From Halictus rubicundus (lineage: Eukaryota; Arthropoda; Insecta; Hymenoptera; Halictidae), in NCBI RefSeq assembly GCF_050948215.1, contig NW_027488874.1:62001-126000 (forward strand): DNA of 64,000 nucleotides, in the 5' to 3' direction. The notes beneath the pieces are model-generated. The model made no database searches. It saw only the letters and a program-made list of their open reading frames with translations, and was not told where the DNA came from. Both the position numbers and the translations under genes were made by a program. This document shows positions 24,530 through 39,000 of the stretch, one piece after another. Positions within the stretch are counted from its first letter, which is position 1, and every line of letters starts with the position of its first letter.

Positions 24530-27500
24530 ATCCTCTATCCTATCCTATCCTGTATCCTATCCTATCCTCTATCCTATCCTGTCCTCTATCCTGTCCTATC
24601 CTCTATAATATCCTATCCTCTATCCTATCCTATCCTCTATCCTATCCAATCCCCTATCTTATCATCTATCGTCTCCTGTCCTCTATCCTATCCAATCCCC
24701 TATCCTATCCTCTATCCTATCCTATCCTCTATCCTATACTGCCATCAATCCTATCCTATCCTATGCTCTATCCTATTCTATACTCTATCCTATCCTATCC
24801 TCAATCCTATCCTATCCTCTATCCTCTCCTATCCTCTATCCTCTCCTATCCTCTATCCTATCCTATCCTATCCTATCCTATCCTCAACGCTATCCTATCC
24901 TCATTCCTATCCTATACTCCATTATATCCTATCCGCTATCCTATCATATCCTCTATCCTATAAAATCCTCTATCCTATCCAATCCTCTATCCTATCCTCT
25001 ATCCTATCCAATCCTCTATCCTATCCTCTATCCTATCCTCTATCCTATCCTATCCTCTATCCTATCCTATCCTCTATCCTATCCTATCCTCTATCCTAAC
25101 CTATCCAATCCCTTATCTTATCATCTATCGTCTCCTGTCCTCTATCCTATCCAATCCCCTATCCTATCCTCTATCCTAACCTATCCTCTATCCTATCCTA
25201 TCCTCTTTCCTATCCTATCCTCTATCCTCTCCTATCCTCTATCCTATCCTATTCTCTATGCTATCCTATCCTCTATCCTATCCTATCCTCTATCCTAACC
25301 TATCCTCTATCCTATCCTATCCTCTTTCCTATCCTATCCTCTATCCTATCCTATTCTCTATCCTAACCTATCCTCTATCCTATCCTATCCTCTATCCTAT
25401 CCTATCCTCAACGCTATCCTATCCACATTCCTATCCTATACTCCATTATATCCTATCCGCTATCCTATCATATCCTCTATCCTATAAAATCCTCTATCCT
25501 ATCCAATCCTCTATCCTATCCTCTATCCTATCCAATCCTCTATCCTATCCTCTATCCTATCCTCTATCCTATCCTATCCTCTATCCTATCCTCTATCCTA
25601 TCCTATCCTCTATCCTATCCTATCCTCTATCCTATCCTATTCTCTATCCTATCCTATCCTCTATCCTAACCTATCCTCTATCCTATCCTATCCTCAACGC
25701 TATCCTATCCTCATTACTATCCTATACTCCATTATATCCTATCCGCTATCGTATCATATCCTCTATCCTATAATATCCTCTATCCTATCCAATCCTCTAT
25801 CCTATCCTCTATCATATCCTCTATCCTATCCTATCCTCTATCCTATCCTCTATCCTATCCTATCCTCTATCCTATCCTCTATCCTATCCTCTATCCTATC
25901 CTATCCTCTATCCTATCCTATCCTCTATCCTATCCTATCCTCTATCCTATCCTATCCTCTATCCTATCCTGTCCTCAATCCTATCCTATCCTCTATCCTC
26001 TCCTATCCTTTATACTAACCAATCTTCTATCCTATCCTCTATCCTATCCTATCCTCTATCCTATCTTATCCTCTATCCTAACCTATCCTCTATCCTCTCC
26101 TATCCTCTATCCTATTATATCCTCTATGCTATCCTATCCTCTATCCTATCCTATCCTCTATCCTAACCTATCCTCTATCCTATCCTATCCTCTATCCTAT
26201 CCTATCCTCTATCCTATCCTCTATCCTATCCTCTATACTATCCTATCCTCTATCCTATCCTATCCTCTATCCTATCCTATCCTCTATCCTATCCTATCCT
26301 CTATCCTGTCCTATCCTCTTTAATGTCGTATCCTCTATCATATCCTATCCTCTTTCCTATTATATCATCTATCCTATCCAATCTCTATCGTCTCCTTTCC
26401 TCTATCCTATCCAATCCCCTATCTTATCTTCTATCGTCTCCTGTCCTCTATCCTATCCAATCCCCTATCGTATCCTCTATCCTATCCTATCCTCTATCCT
26501 ATCCTATCCTACCCTCTATCCTAACCTATCCTCTATCCTATCCTATCCTCTATCCTATCCTATCCTGTATCCTATCCTATCCTCTATCCTATCCTATCCT
26601 CTATCCTGTCCTATCCTCTATAATATCGTATCCTCTATCATATCCTATCCTCTTTCCTATAATATCATCTATCCTATCGAATCTCTATCGTCTCCTTTCC
26701 TCTATCCTATCCAATCCCCTATCCTATCTTCTATCGTCTCCTGTCCTCTATCCTATCCAATCCCCTATCCTATCCTCTATCCTATCCTATCCTCTATCCT
26801 ATCCTATCCTCTATCCTATCCTATCCCCTATCCTAACCTATCCTCTATCCTCTCCTATCCTCTATCCTATCCTATCCTCTATCCTAACCTATCCTCTATC
26901 CTATCCTATCCTCTATCCTATCCTATCCTCAACGCTATCCTATCCTCTATCCTATCCTATCCTCAACGCTATCCTATCCTCATTACTATCCTATACTCCA
27001 TTATATCCTATCCCCTATCGTATCATATCCTCTATCCTATAATATCCTCTGCCCTATCCAATCCTCTATCCTATCCTCTATCATATCCTCTATCCTATCC
27101 TATCCTCTATCCTATCCTCTATCCTATCCTATCCTCTATCCTATCCTCTATCCTATCCTATCCTCTATCCTATCCTATCCTCTATCCTGTCCTATCCTCT
27201 TTAATGTCGTATCCTCTATCATATCCTATCCTCTTTCCTATTATATCATCTATCCTATCCAATCTCTATCGTCTCCTTTCCTTTATCCTATCCAATCCCC
27301 TATCTTATCTTCTATCGTCTCCTTTCCTCTATCCTATCCAATCCCCTATCTTATCTTCTATCGTCTCCTGTCCTCTATCCTATCCAATCCCCTATCGTAT
27401 CCTCTATCCTATCCTATCCTCTATCCTATCCTACCCTCAATCCTATCCTATCCTATCGTCTATCCTAACCTATCCTCTATCCTATCCTATCCTCTATCCT

Positions 27501-29500
27501 ATCCTATCCTGAACCCTATCCTATCCTCATTCCTAGCCTATACTCCATTATATCCTATCCGCTATCCTATCATATCCTCTATCCTATCCAGTCCTCTATC
27601 CTATCCAATCCTCTATCCTATCCTCTATCATATCCTCTATCCTATCCTATCCTCTATCCTATCCTCTATCCTATCCTATCCTCTATCCTATCCTCTATCC
27701 TATCCTATCCTCTATCCTATCCTATCCTCTATCCTATCCTATCCTCTATCCTGTCCTATCCTCTTTAATGTCGTATCCTCTATCATATCCTATCCTCTTT
27801 CCTATTATATCATCTATCCTATCCAATCTCTATCGTCTCCTTTCCGTTATCCTATCCAATCCCCTATCTTATCTTCTATCGTCTCCTTTCCTCTATCCTA
27901 TCCAATCCCCTATCTTATCTTCTACCGTCTCCTGTCCTCTATCCTATCCAATCCCCTATCGTATCCTCTATCCTATCCTATCGTCTGTCCTATCCTACCC
28001 TCAATCCTATCCTATCCTATCGTCTATCCTAACCTATCCTCTATCCTATCCTATCCTCTATCCTATCCTATCCTGTATCCTATCCTATCCTCTATCCTAT
28101 CCTATCCTCTATCCTGTCCTATCCTCTATAATATCGTATCCTCTATCATATCCTATCCTCTTTCCTATAATATCATCTATCCTATCCATTCTCTATCGTC
28201 TCCTTTCCTCTATCCTATCCAATCCCCTATCCTATCTTCTATCGTCTCCTGTCCTCTATCCTATCCAATCCCCTATCCTATCCTCTATCCTATCCTATCC
28301 ACTATCCTATCTTATCCCCTATCCTAACCTATCCTCTATCCTCTCCTATCCTCTATCCTATCCTATCCTCTATCCTGTCCTATCCTCTATCCTAACCTAT
28401 CCTCTATCCTAACCTATCCTCTATCCTATCCTATCCTCTTTCCTATCCTATCCTCTATCCTATCCTATTCTCTATCCTAACCTATTCTCTATCCTAACCT
28501 ATCCTCTATCCTATCCTATCCTCTATCCTATCCTATCCTCAACGCTATCCTATCCTCATTCCTATCCTATACTCCATTATATCCTATCCTCTATCCTATC
28601 CTCTATCCTATCCTCTATCCTATCCTATCCTCTATCCTATCCAATCCCCTATCCTGTCCTCTATCCTATCCTATCCTCTATCCTATCCTACCCTCAATCC
28701 TATCCTATTCTATACTCTATCCTATCCCATCCTCTATCCTATCCTATCCTCTATCCTATCCTATCCTCTATCCTAACCTATCCTCTATCCTATCCTATCC
28801 TGTATCCTATCCTATCCTCTATCCTATCCTATCCTCTATCCTGTCCTATCCTCTATAATATCGTATCCTCTATCCTATCCTATCCTCTATCCTATCCTAT
28901 TCTCTATCCTATCCTATCCTCTATCCTATCCTATCCTCAATCCTATCCTATCCTCTATCCTCTCCTATCCTTTATACTAACCAATCCTCTATCCTATCCT
29001 ATCCTCTATCCTATCCTATCCTCTATCCTCTCCTATCCTCTATCCTATCCTATCCTCTATCCTATCCTATCCTATCCTCTATCCTGACCTATCCTCTGTC
29101 TTATCCTATACTCTATCCTATCCTATCCTGAAACCTATCCTATCCTCATTCCTATCCTATACTCCATTATATCCTATCCGCTATCCTATCATATCCTCTA
29201 TCCTATCCTCTATCAGATCCTCTATCCTATCCTATCCTCTATCCTATCCTATCCTCTATCCTATCCTATCCTCTATCCTCTCCTATCCTCTATCCTATCC
29301 TATCCTCTATCCTATGCTATCCTCTATCCTATCCTATCCTCTATCCTATACTATCCGCTATCCTATCCTATCCTCTATCCTATCCTCTCCTGAACCCTAT
29401 CCTATCCTCATTCCTAGCCTATACTCCATTATATCCTATCCGCTATCCTATCATATCCTCTATCCTATCCAATCCTCTATCCTATCCTCTATCCTATCCT
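24530..29500 (+). repeat. about 5-kb block repeated at about 34.3-39.4 kb
   Basis: Markers at 25258, 26126 and 26323 recur at 35045, 35913 and 36110 (offset 9787). Those at 27204, 27768 and 29314 recur at 37076, 37640 and 39186 (offset 9872). The change of 85 bp is five 17-bp units. The first part (24530-25580) also matches about 31768-32818 with offset 7238. Confidence 0.75.
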
Positions 29501-30110
29501 ATCCTCAACCCTATCCTATCATCATTCCTATCCTATAGTCCATTATATCCTATCCGCTATCCTATCCAATCCTCTATAATATCCTCTATCCTATCCTCTA
29601 TCCTATCCTCTATCCTATCCTATCCTCTATCCTATCCTATCCTCTATCCTATCCTATCCTCTATCCTATCCTATCCTCTATCCTATCCTATCCTCTATCC
29701 TCTCCTATCCTCTATCCTATCCTATCCTCTATCCTATGCTATCCTCTATCCTATCCTATCCTCTATCCTATACTATCCGCTATCCTATCCTATCCTCTAT
29801 CCTATCCTCTCCTGAACCCTATCCTATCCTCATTCCTAGCCTATACTCCATTATATCCTATCCGCTATCCTATCATATCCTCTATCCTATCCAATCCTCT
29901 ATCCTATCCTCTATCCTATCCTATCCTCAACCCTATCCTATCATCATTCCTATCCTATAGTCCATTATATCCTATCCGCTATCCTATCCAATCCTCTATA
30001 ATATCCTCTATCCTATCCTCTATCCTATCCTCTATCCTATCCTATCCTCTATCCTATCCTATCCTCTATCCTATCCTATCCTCTATCCTATCCTATCCTC
30101 TATCCTATCC
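29265..30110 (+). repeat. 422-bp tandem duplication
   Basis: The ATGCTATCC marker followed by TATACTATCCGC at 29314 recurs at 29736, and the intervening variants match, including GAACCC, TAGCC and TATAGTCC modules. The period is 422 bp. The 39.2-kb and 45.4-kb copies of this region hold only one such unit, so this duplication arose after, or was lost from, the others. Confidence 0.75.
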
Positions 30111-30319
30111 TATCCTCTATCCTATCCTATCCTCTATCCTATCCTATCCTCTATCCTATCCTATCCTCTATCCTATCCTATCCTCTATCCTATCCTATCC
30201 TCTATCCTATCCTATCCTCTATCCTATCCTATCCTCTATCCTATCCTATCCTCTATCCTATCCTATCCTCTATCCTATCCTATCCTCTATCCTATCCTAT
30301 CCTCTATCCTATCCTATAC
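30031..30319 (+). repeat. homogeneous tract of 17 17-bp units
   Basis: The tract is 289 bp, exactly 17 x 17, ending in the same TATAC pentamer as the 18.1-kb tract. It occupies the same place relative to the downstream ATACTCTATCCTAACC module. Confidence 0.9.
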
Positions 30320-32818
30320 TCTATCCTAACCTATCCTCTATCGTATCCTATTCTCTATCCTATCCTATCCTCTATAATATCGTATCCTCTATCATATCCT
30401 ATCCTCTTGCCTATAATATCATCTACCCTATCCTATCCTCTATCCTATCCAATCCCCTACCCTATCCTCTATCCTATCCTATCCTCTATCGTCTGCTCTA
30501 TCCTATCCCATCCACTATCCTATCCTATCCTCCATGCTATCCTATTCTCTATCCTCACCTATCCTTTATACTATCAAATCCTCTATCCTATCCTATCCTC
30601 TATCCTATGCTATCCTCCATCGTCTCCTATCCTCTATCCTATCCAACCCCCTATCCTATCCTCTATCCTATCCTATCCTCTATCCTATCCAATCCCCTAT
30701 CTCATCATCTATCGTCTCCTGTCCTCTATCCTATCCAATCCCCTATCCTATCCTCTATCCTATCCTATCCTCTATCCTATACTGCCCTCAATCCTATCCT
30801 ATCCTATGCTCTATCCTATTCTATACTCTATCCTATCCTATCCTCTATCCTATCCTATCCTCTATCCTATCCTATCCTCTATCCTAACCTATCCTCTATC
30901 CTGTCCTATCCTCTTTCCTATCCTATCCTCTATCCTATCCTATCCTCTATCCTAACCTATCCTCTATCCTATCCTATCTTCTATCCTATCCTATCCTCAA
31001 CGCTATCCTATCCTCATTCCTATCCTATACTCCATTATATCCTATCCGCTATCCTATCATATCCTCTATCCTATAATATCCTCTATCCTATCCAATCTCT
31101 ATCGTCTCCTTTCCTCTATCCTATCCAATCCCCTATCTTATCTTCTATCGTCTCCTGTCCTCTATCCTATCCAATCCCCTATCCTATCCTCTATCCTATC
31201 CTATCCTCTATCCTATCCTACCCTCAATCCTATCCTATAGTATGCTCTATCCTATTCTATACTCTATCCTATCCCATCCTCTATCCTATCCTATAGTCTA
31301 TCCTATCCTATCCTCTATCCTATCCTATCCTCTATCCTAACCTATCCTCTATCCTATCCTATCCTCTATCCTATCCTATCCTGTATCCTATCCTATCCTC
31401 TATCCTATCCTATCCTCTATCATGTCCTATCCTCTATAATATCGTATCCTCTATCATATCCTATCCTCTTTCCTATAATATCATCTATCCTATCCAATCT
31501 CTATCGTCTCCTTTCCTCTATCCTATCCAATCCCCTATCCTATCTTCTATCGTCTCCTGTCCTCTATCCTATCCAATCCCCTATCCTATCCGATATCCTA
31601 TCCTATCCTCTATCCTATCCTACCCTCAATCCTATCCTATCCTATGCTCTATCCTATTCTATACTCTATCCTATCCCATCCTCTATCCTATCCTATCCTA
31701 TCCTCTATCCTATCCTATCCTCTATCCTATCCTATCCTCTATCCTATCCTATCCTCTATCCTATCCTATCCTCTATCCTATCCTATCCTGTATCCTATCC
31801 TATCCTCTATCCTATCCTGTCCTCTATCCTGTCCTATCCTCTATAATATCCTATCCTCTATCCTATCCTATCCTCTATCCTATCCAATCCCCTATCTTAT
31901 CATCTATCGTCTCCTGTCCTCTATCCTATCCAATCCCCTATCCTATCCTCTATCCTATCCTATCCTCTATCCTATACTGCCCTCAATCCTATCCTATCCT
32001 ATGCTCTATCCTATTCTATACTCTATCCTATCCTATCCTCAATCCTATCCTATCCTCTATCCTCTCCTATCCTCTATCCTCTCCTATCCTCTATCCTATC
32101 CTATCCTATCCTATCCTATCCTCAACGCTATCCTATCCTCATTCCTATCCTATACTCCATTATATCCTATCCGCTATCCTATCATATCCTCTATCCTATA
32201 AAATCCTCTATCCTATCCAATCCTCTATCCTATCCTCTATCCTATCCAATCCTCTATCCTATCCTCTATCCTATCCTCTATCCTATCCTATCCTCTATCC
32301 TATCCTATCCTCTATCCTATCCTATCCTCTATCCTAACCTATCCAATCCCTTATCTTATCATCTATCGTCTCCTGTCCTCTATCCTATCCAATCCCCTAT
32401 CCTATCCTCTATCCTAACCTATCCTCTATCCTATCCTATCCTCTTTCCTATCCTATCCTCTATCCTCTCCTATCCTCTATCCTATCCTATTCTCTATGCT
32501 ATCCTATCCTCTATCCTATCCTATCCTCTATCCTAACCTATCCTCTATCCTATCCTATCCTCTTTCCTATCCTATCCTCTATCCTATCCTATTCTCTATC
32601 CTAACCTATCCTCTATCCTATCCTATCCTCTATCCTATCCTATCCTCAACGCTATCCTATCCACATTCCTATCCTATACTCCATTATATCCTATCCGCTA
32701 TCCTATCATATCCTCTATCCTATAAAATCCTCTATCCTATCCAATCCTCTATCCTATCCTCTATCCTATCCAATCCTCTATCCTATCCTCTATCCTATCC
32801 TCTATCCTATCCTATCCT
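30270..32818 (+). repeat. 2549-bp higher-order unit, copy 1
   Basis: Markers at 30315, 30407, 30534, 31644 and 32496 recur at 32864, 32956, 33083, 34193 and 35045, all exactly 2549 bp later. The ends are estimated from where the copies stop matching. Confidence 0.8.
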
Positions 32819-35367
32819 CTATCCTATCCTATCCTCTATCCTATCCTATCCTCTATCCTATCCTATACTCTATCCTAACCTATCCTCTATCGTATCCTAT
32901 TCTCTATCCTATCCTATCCTCTATAATATCGTATCCTCTATCATATCCTATCCTCTTGCCTATAATATCATCTACCCTATCCTATCCTCTATCCTATCCA
33001 ATCCCCTACCCTATCCTCTATCCTATCCTATCCTCTATCGTCTGCTCTATCCTATCCCATCCACTATCCTATCCTATCCTCCATGCTATCCTATTCTCTA
33101 TCCTCACCTATCCTTTATACTATCAAATCCTCTATCCTATCCTATCCTCTATCCTATGCTATCCTCCATCGTCTCCTATCCTCTATCCTATCCAACCCCC
33201 TATCCTATCCTCTATCCTATCCTATCCTCTATCCTATCCAATCCCCTATCTCATCATCTATCGTCTCCTGTCCTCTATCCTATCCAATCCCCTATCCTAT
33301 CCTCTATCCTATCCTATCCTCTATCCTATACTGCCCTCAATCCTATCCTATCCTATGCTCTATCCTATTCTATACTCTATCCTATCCTATCCTCTATCCT
33401 ATCCTATCCTCTATCCTATCCTATCCTCTATCCTAACCTATCCTCTATCCTGTCCTATCCTCTTTCCTATCCTATCCTCTATCCTATCCTATCCTCTATC
33501 CTAACCTATCCTCTATCCTATCCTATCTTCTATCCTATCCTATCCTCAACGCTATCCTATCCTCATTCCTATCCTATACTCCATTATATCCTATCCGCTA
33601 TCCTATCATATCCTCTATCCTATAATATCCTCTATCCTATCCAATCTCTATCGTCTCCTTTCCTCCATCCTATCCAATCCCCTATCTTATCTTCTATCGT
33701 CTCCTGTCCTCTATCCTATCCAATCCCCTATCCTATCCTCTATCCTATCCTATCCTCTATCCTATCCTACCCTCAATCCTATCCTATAGTATGCTCTATC
33801 CTATTCTATACTCTATCCTATCCCATCCTCTATCCTATCCTATAGTCTATCCTATCCTATCCTCTATCCTATCCTATCCTCTATCCTAACCTATCCTCTA
33901 TCCTATCCTATCCTCTATCCTATCCTATCCTGTATCCTATCCTATCCTCTATCCTATCCTATCCTCTATCATGTCCTATCCTCTATAATATCGTATCCTC
34001 TATCATATCCTATCCTCTTTCCTATAATATCATCTATCCTATCCAATCTCTATCGTCTCCTTTCCTCTATCCTATCCAATCCCCTATCCTATCTTCTATC
34101 GTCTCCTGTCCTCTATCCTATCCAATCCCCTATCCTATCCGATATCCTATCCTATCCTCTATCCTATCCTACCCTCAATCCTATCCTATCCTATGCTCTA
34201 TCCTATTCTATACTCTATCCTATCCCATCCTCTATCCTATCCTATCCTATCCTCTATCCTATCCTATCCTCTATCCTATCCTATCCTCTATCCTATCCTA
34301 TCCTCTATCCTATCCTATCCTCTATCCTATCCTATCCTGTATCCTATCCTATCCTCTATCCTATCCTGTCCTCTATCCTGTCCTATCCTCTATAATATCC
34401 TATCCTCTATCCTATCCTATCCTCTATCCTATCCAATCCCCTATCTTATCATCTATCGTCTCCTGTCCTCTATCCTATCCAATCCCCTATCCTATCCTCT
34501 ATCCTATCCTATCCTCTATCCTATACTGCCCTCAATCCTATCCTATCCTATGCTCTATCCTATTCTATACTCTATCCTATCCTATCCTCAATCCTATCCT
34601 ATCCTCTATCCTCTCCTATCCTCTATCCTCTCCTATCCTCTATCCTATCCTATCCTATCCTATCCTATCCTCAACGCTATCCTATCCTCATTCCTATCCT
34701 ATACTCCATTATATCCTATCCGCTATCCTATCATATCCTCTATCCTATAAAATCCTCTATCCTATCCAATCCTCTATCCTATCCTCTATCCTATCCAATC
34801 CTCTATCCTATCCTCTATCCTATCCTCTATCCTATCCTATCCTCTATCCTATCCTATCCTCTATCCTATCCTATCCTCTATCCTAACCTATCCAATCCCT
34901 TATCTTATCATCTATCGTCTCCTGTCCTCTATCCTATCCAATCCCCTATCCTATCCTCTATCCTAACCTATCCTCTATCCTATCCTATCCTCTTTCCTAT
35001 CCTATCCTCTATCCTCTCCTATCCTCTATCCTATCCTATTCTCTATGCTATCCTATCCTCTATCCTATCCTATCCTCTATCCTAACCTATCCTCTATCCT
35101 ATCCTATCCTCTTTCCTATCCTATCCTCTATCCTATCCTATTCTCTATCCTAACCTATCCTCTATCCTATCCTATCCTCTATCCTATCCTATCCTCAACG
35201 CTATCCTATCCACATTCCTATCCTATACTCCATTATATCCTATCCGCTATCCTATCATATCCTCTATCCTATAAAATCCTCTATCCTATCCAATCCTCTA
35301 TCCTATCCTCTATCCTATCCAATCCTCTATCCTATCCTCTATCCTATCCTCTATCCTATCCTATCCT
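32819..35367 (+). repeat. 2549-bp higher-order unit, copy 2
   Basis: This is the tandem second copy. The homogeneous tract that precedes the ATACTC module is only four units here (32801-32868, 68 bp). Only a few base differences separate the copies, for example CTCTATCC in copy 1 against CTCCATCC in copy 2 near 33663. Confidence 0.8.
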
Positions 35368-36064
35368 CTATCCTATCCTCTATCCTATCCTATCCTCTAT
35401 CCTATCCTATCCTCTATCCTATCCTATTCTCTATCCTATCCTATCCTCTATCCTAACCTATCCTCTATCCTATCCTATCCTCAACGCTATCCTATCCTCA
35501 TTACTATCCTATACTCCATTATATCCTATCCGCTATCGTATCATATCCTCTATCCTATAATATCCTCTATCCTATCCAATCCTCTATCCTATCCTCTATC
35601 ATATCCTCTATCCTATCCTATCCTCTATCCTATCCTCTATCCTATCCTATCCTCTATCCTATCCTCTATTCCATCCTCTATCCTATCCTATCCTCTATCC
35701 TATCCTATCCTCTATCCTATCCTATCCTCTATCCTATCCTATCCTCTATCCTATCCTGTCCTCAATCCTATCCTATCCTCTATCCTCTCCTATCCTTTAT
35801 ACTAACCAATCTTCTATCCTATCCTCTATCCTATCCTATCCTCTATCCTATCTTATCCTCTATCCTAACCTATCCTCTATCCTCTCCTATCCTCTATCCT
35901 ATTATATCCTCTATGCTATCCTATCCTCTATCCTATCCTATCCTCTATCCTAACCTATCCTCTATCCTATCCTATCCTCTATCCTATCCTATCCTCTATC
36001 CTATCCTCTATCCTATCCTCTATACTATCCTATCCTCTATCCTATCCTATCCTCTATCCTATCC

Positions 36065-39000
36065 TATCCTCTATCCTATCCTATCCTCTATCCTGTCCTA
36101 TCCTCTTTAATGTCGTATCCTCTATCATATCCTATCCTCTTTCCTATTATATCATCTATCCTATCCAATCTCTATCGTCTCCTTTCCTCTATCCTATCCA
36201 ATCCCCTATCTTATCTTCTATCGTCTCCTGTCCTCTATCCTATCCAATCCCCTATCGTATCCTCTATCCTATCCTATCCTCTATCCTATCCTATCCTACC
36301 CTCTATCCTAACCTATCCTCTATCCTATCCTATCCTCTATCCTATCCTATCCTGTATCCTATCCTATCCTCTATCCTATCCTATCCTCTATCCTGTCCTA
36401 TCCTCTATAATATCGTATCCTCTATCATATCCTATCCTCTTTCCTATAATATCATCTATCCTATCGAATCTCTATCGTCTCCTTTCCTCTATCCTATCCA
36501 ATCCCCTATCCTATCTTCTATCGTCTCCTGTCCTCTATCCTATCCAATCCCCTATCCTATCCTCTATCCTATCCTATCCTCTATCCTATCCTATCCTCTA
36601 TCCTATCCTATCCCCTATCCTAACCTATCCTCTATCCTCTCCTATCCTCTATCCTATCCTATCCTCTATCCTGTCCTATCCTCTATCCTAACCTATCCTC
36701 TATCCTATCATATCCTCTATCCTATCCTATTCTCTATCCTATCCTATCCTCTATCCTAACCTATCCTCTATCCTATCCTATCCTCTATCCTATCCTATCC
36801 TCAACGCTATCCTATCCTCTATCCTATCCTATCCTCAACGCTATCCTATCCTCATTACTATCCTATACTCCATTATATCCTATCCCCTATCGTATCATAT
36901 CCTCTATCCTATAATATCCTCTATCCTATCCAATCCTCTATCCTATCCTCTATCATATCCTCTATCCTATCCTATCCTCTATCCTATCCTCTATCCTATC
37001 CTATCCTCTATCCTATCCTCTATCCTATCCTATCCTCTATCCTATCCTATCCTCTATCCTGTCCTATCCTCTTTAATGTCGTATCCTCTATCATATCCTA
37101 TCCTCTTTCCTATTATATCATCTATCCTATCCAATCTCTATCGTCTCCTTTCCTTTATCCTATCCAATCCCCTATCTTATCTTCTATCGTCTCCTTTCCT
37201 CTATCCTATCCAATCCCCTATCTTATCTTCTATCGTCTCCTGTCCTCTATCCTATCCAATCCCCTATCGTATCCTCTATCCTATCCTATCCTCTATCCTA
37301 TCCTACCCTCAATCCTATCCTATCCTATCGTCTATCCTAACCTATCCTCTATCCTATCCTATCCTCTATCCTATCCTATCCTGAACCCTATCCTATCCTC
37401 ATTCCTAGCCTATACTCCATTATATCCTATCCGCTATCCTATCATATCCTCTATCCTATCCAATCCTCTATCCTATCCAATCCTCTATCCTATCCTCTAT
37501 CATATCCTCTATCCTATCCTATCCTCTATCCTATCCTCTATCCTATCCTATCCTCTATCCTATCCTCTATCCTATCCTATCCTCTATCCTATCCTATCCT
37601 CTATCCTATCCTATCCTCTATCCTGTCCTATCCTCTTTAATGTCGTATCCTCTATCATATCCTATCCTCTTTCCTATTATATCATCTATCCTATCCAATC
37701 TCTATCGTCTCCTTTCCGTTATCCTATCCAATCCCCTATCTTATCTTCTATCGTCTCCTTTCCTCTATCCTATCCAATCCCCTATCTTATCTTCTACCGT
37801 CTCCTGTCCTCTATCCTATCCAATCCCCTATCGTATCCTCTATCCTATCCTATCGTCTGTCCTATCCTACCCTCAATCCTATCCTATCCTATCGTCTATC
37901 CTAACCTATCCTCTATCCTATCCTATCCTCTATCCTATCCTATCCTGTATCCTATCCTATCCTCTATCCTATCCTATCCTCTATCCTGTCCTATCCTCTA
38001 TAATATCGTATCCTCTATCATATCCTATCCTCTTTCCTATAATATCATCTATCCTATCCATTCTCTATCGTCTCCTTTCCTCTATCCTATCCAATCCCCT
38101 ATCCTATCTTCTATCGTCTCCTGTCCTCTATCCTATCCAATCCCCTATCCTATCCTCTATCCTATCCTATCCTCTATCCGATCCTATCCTCTATCCTATC
38201 CTATCCTCTATCCTATCCTATCCTCTATCCTATCCTATCCTCAATCCTATTCTATCCTCTATCCTCTCCTATCCTTTATACTAACCAATCCTCTATCCTA
38301 TCCTCTATCCTATCCTATCCACTATCCTATCTTATCCCCTATCCTAACCTATCCTCTATCCTCTCCTATCCTCTATCCTATCCTATCCTCTATCCTGTCC
38401 TATCCTCTATCCTAACCTATCCTCTATCCTATCATATCCTCTATCCTATCCTATCCTCTTTCCTATCCTATCCTCTATCCTATCCTATTCTCTATCCTAA
38501 CCTATTCTCTATCCTAACCTATCCTCTATCCTATCCTATCCTCTATCCTATCCTATCCTCAACGCTATCCTATCCTCATTCCTATCCTATACTCCATTAT
38601 ATCCTATCCTCTATCCTATCCTCTATCCTATCCTATCCTCTATCCTAACCTATCCTCTATCCTATCCTATCCTGTATCCTATCCTATCCTCTATCCTATC
38701 CTATCCTCTATCCTGTCCTATCCTCTATAATATCGTATCCTCTATCCTATCCTATCCTCTATCCTATCCTATTCTCTATCCTATCCTATCCTCTATCCTA
38801 TACTATCCTCAATCCTATCCTATCCTCTATCCTCTCCTATCCTTTATACTAACCAATCCTCTATCCTATCCTATCCTCTATCCTATCCTATCCTCTATCC
38901 TCTCCTATCCTCTATCCTATCCTATCCTCTATCCTATCCTATCCTATCCTCTATCCTGACCTATCCTCTGTCTTATCCTATACTCTATCCTATCCTATCC

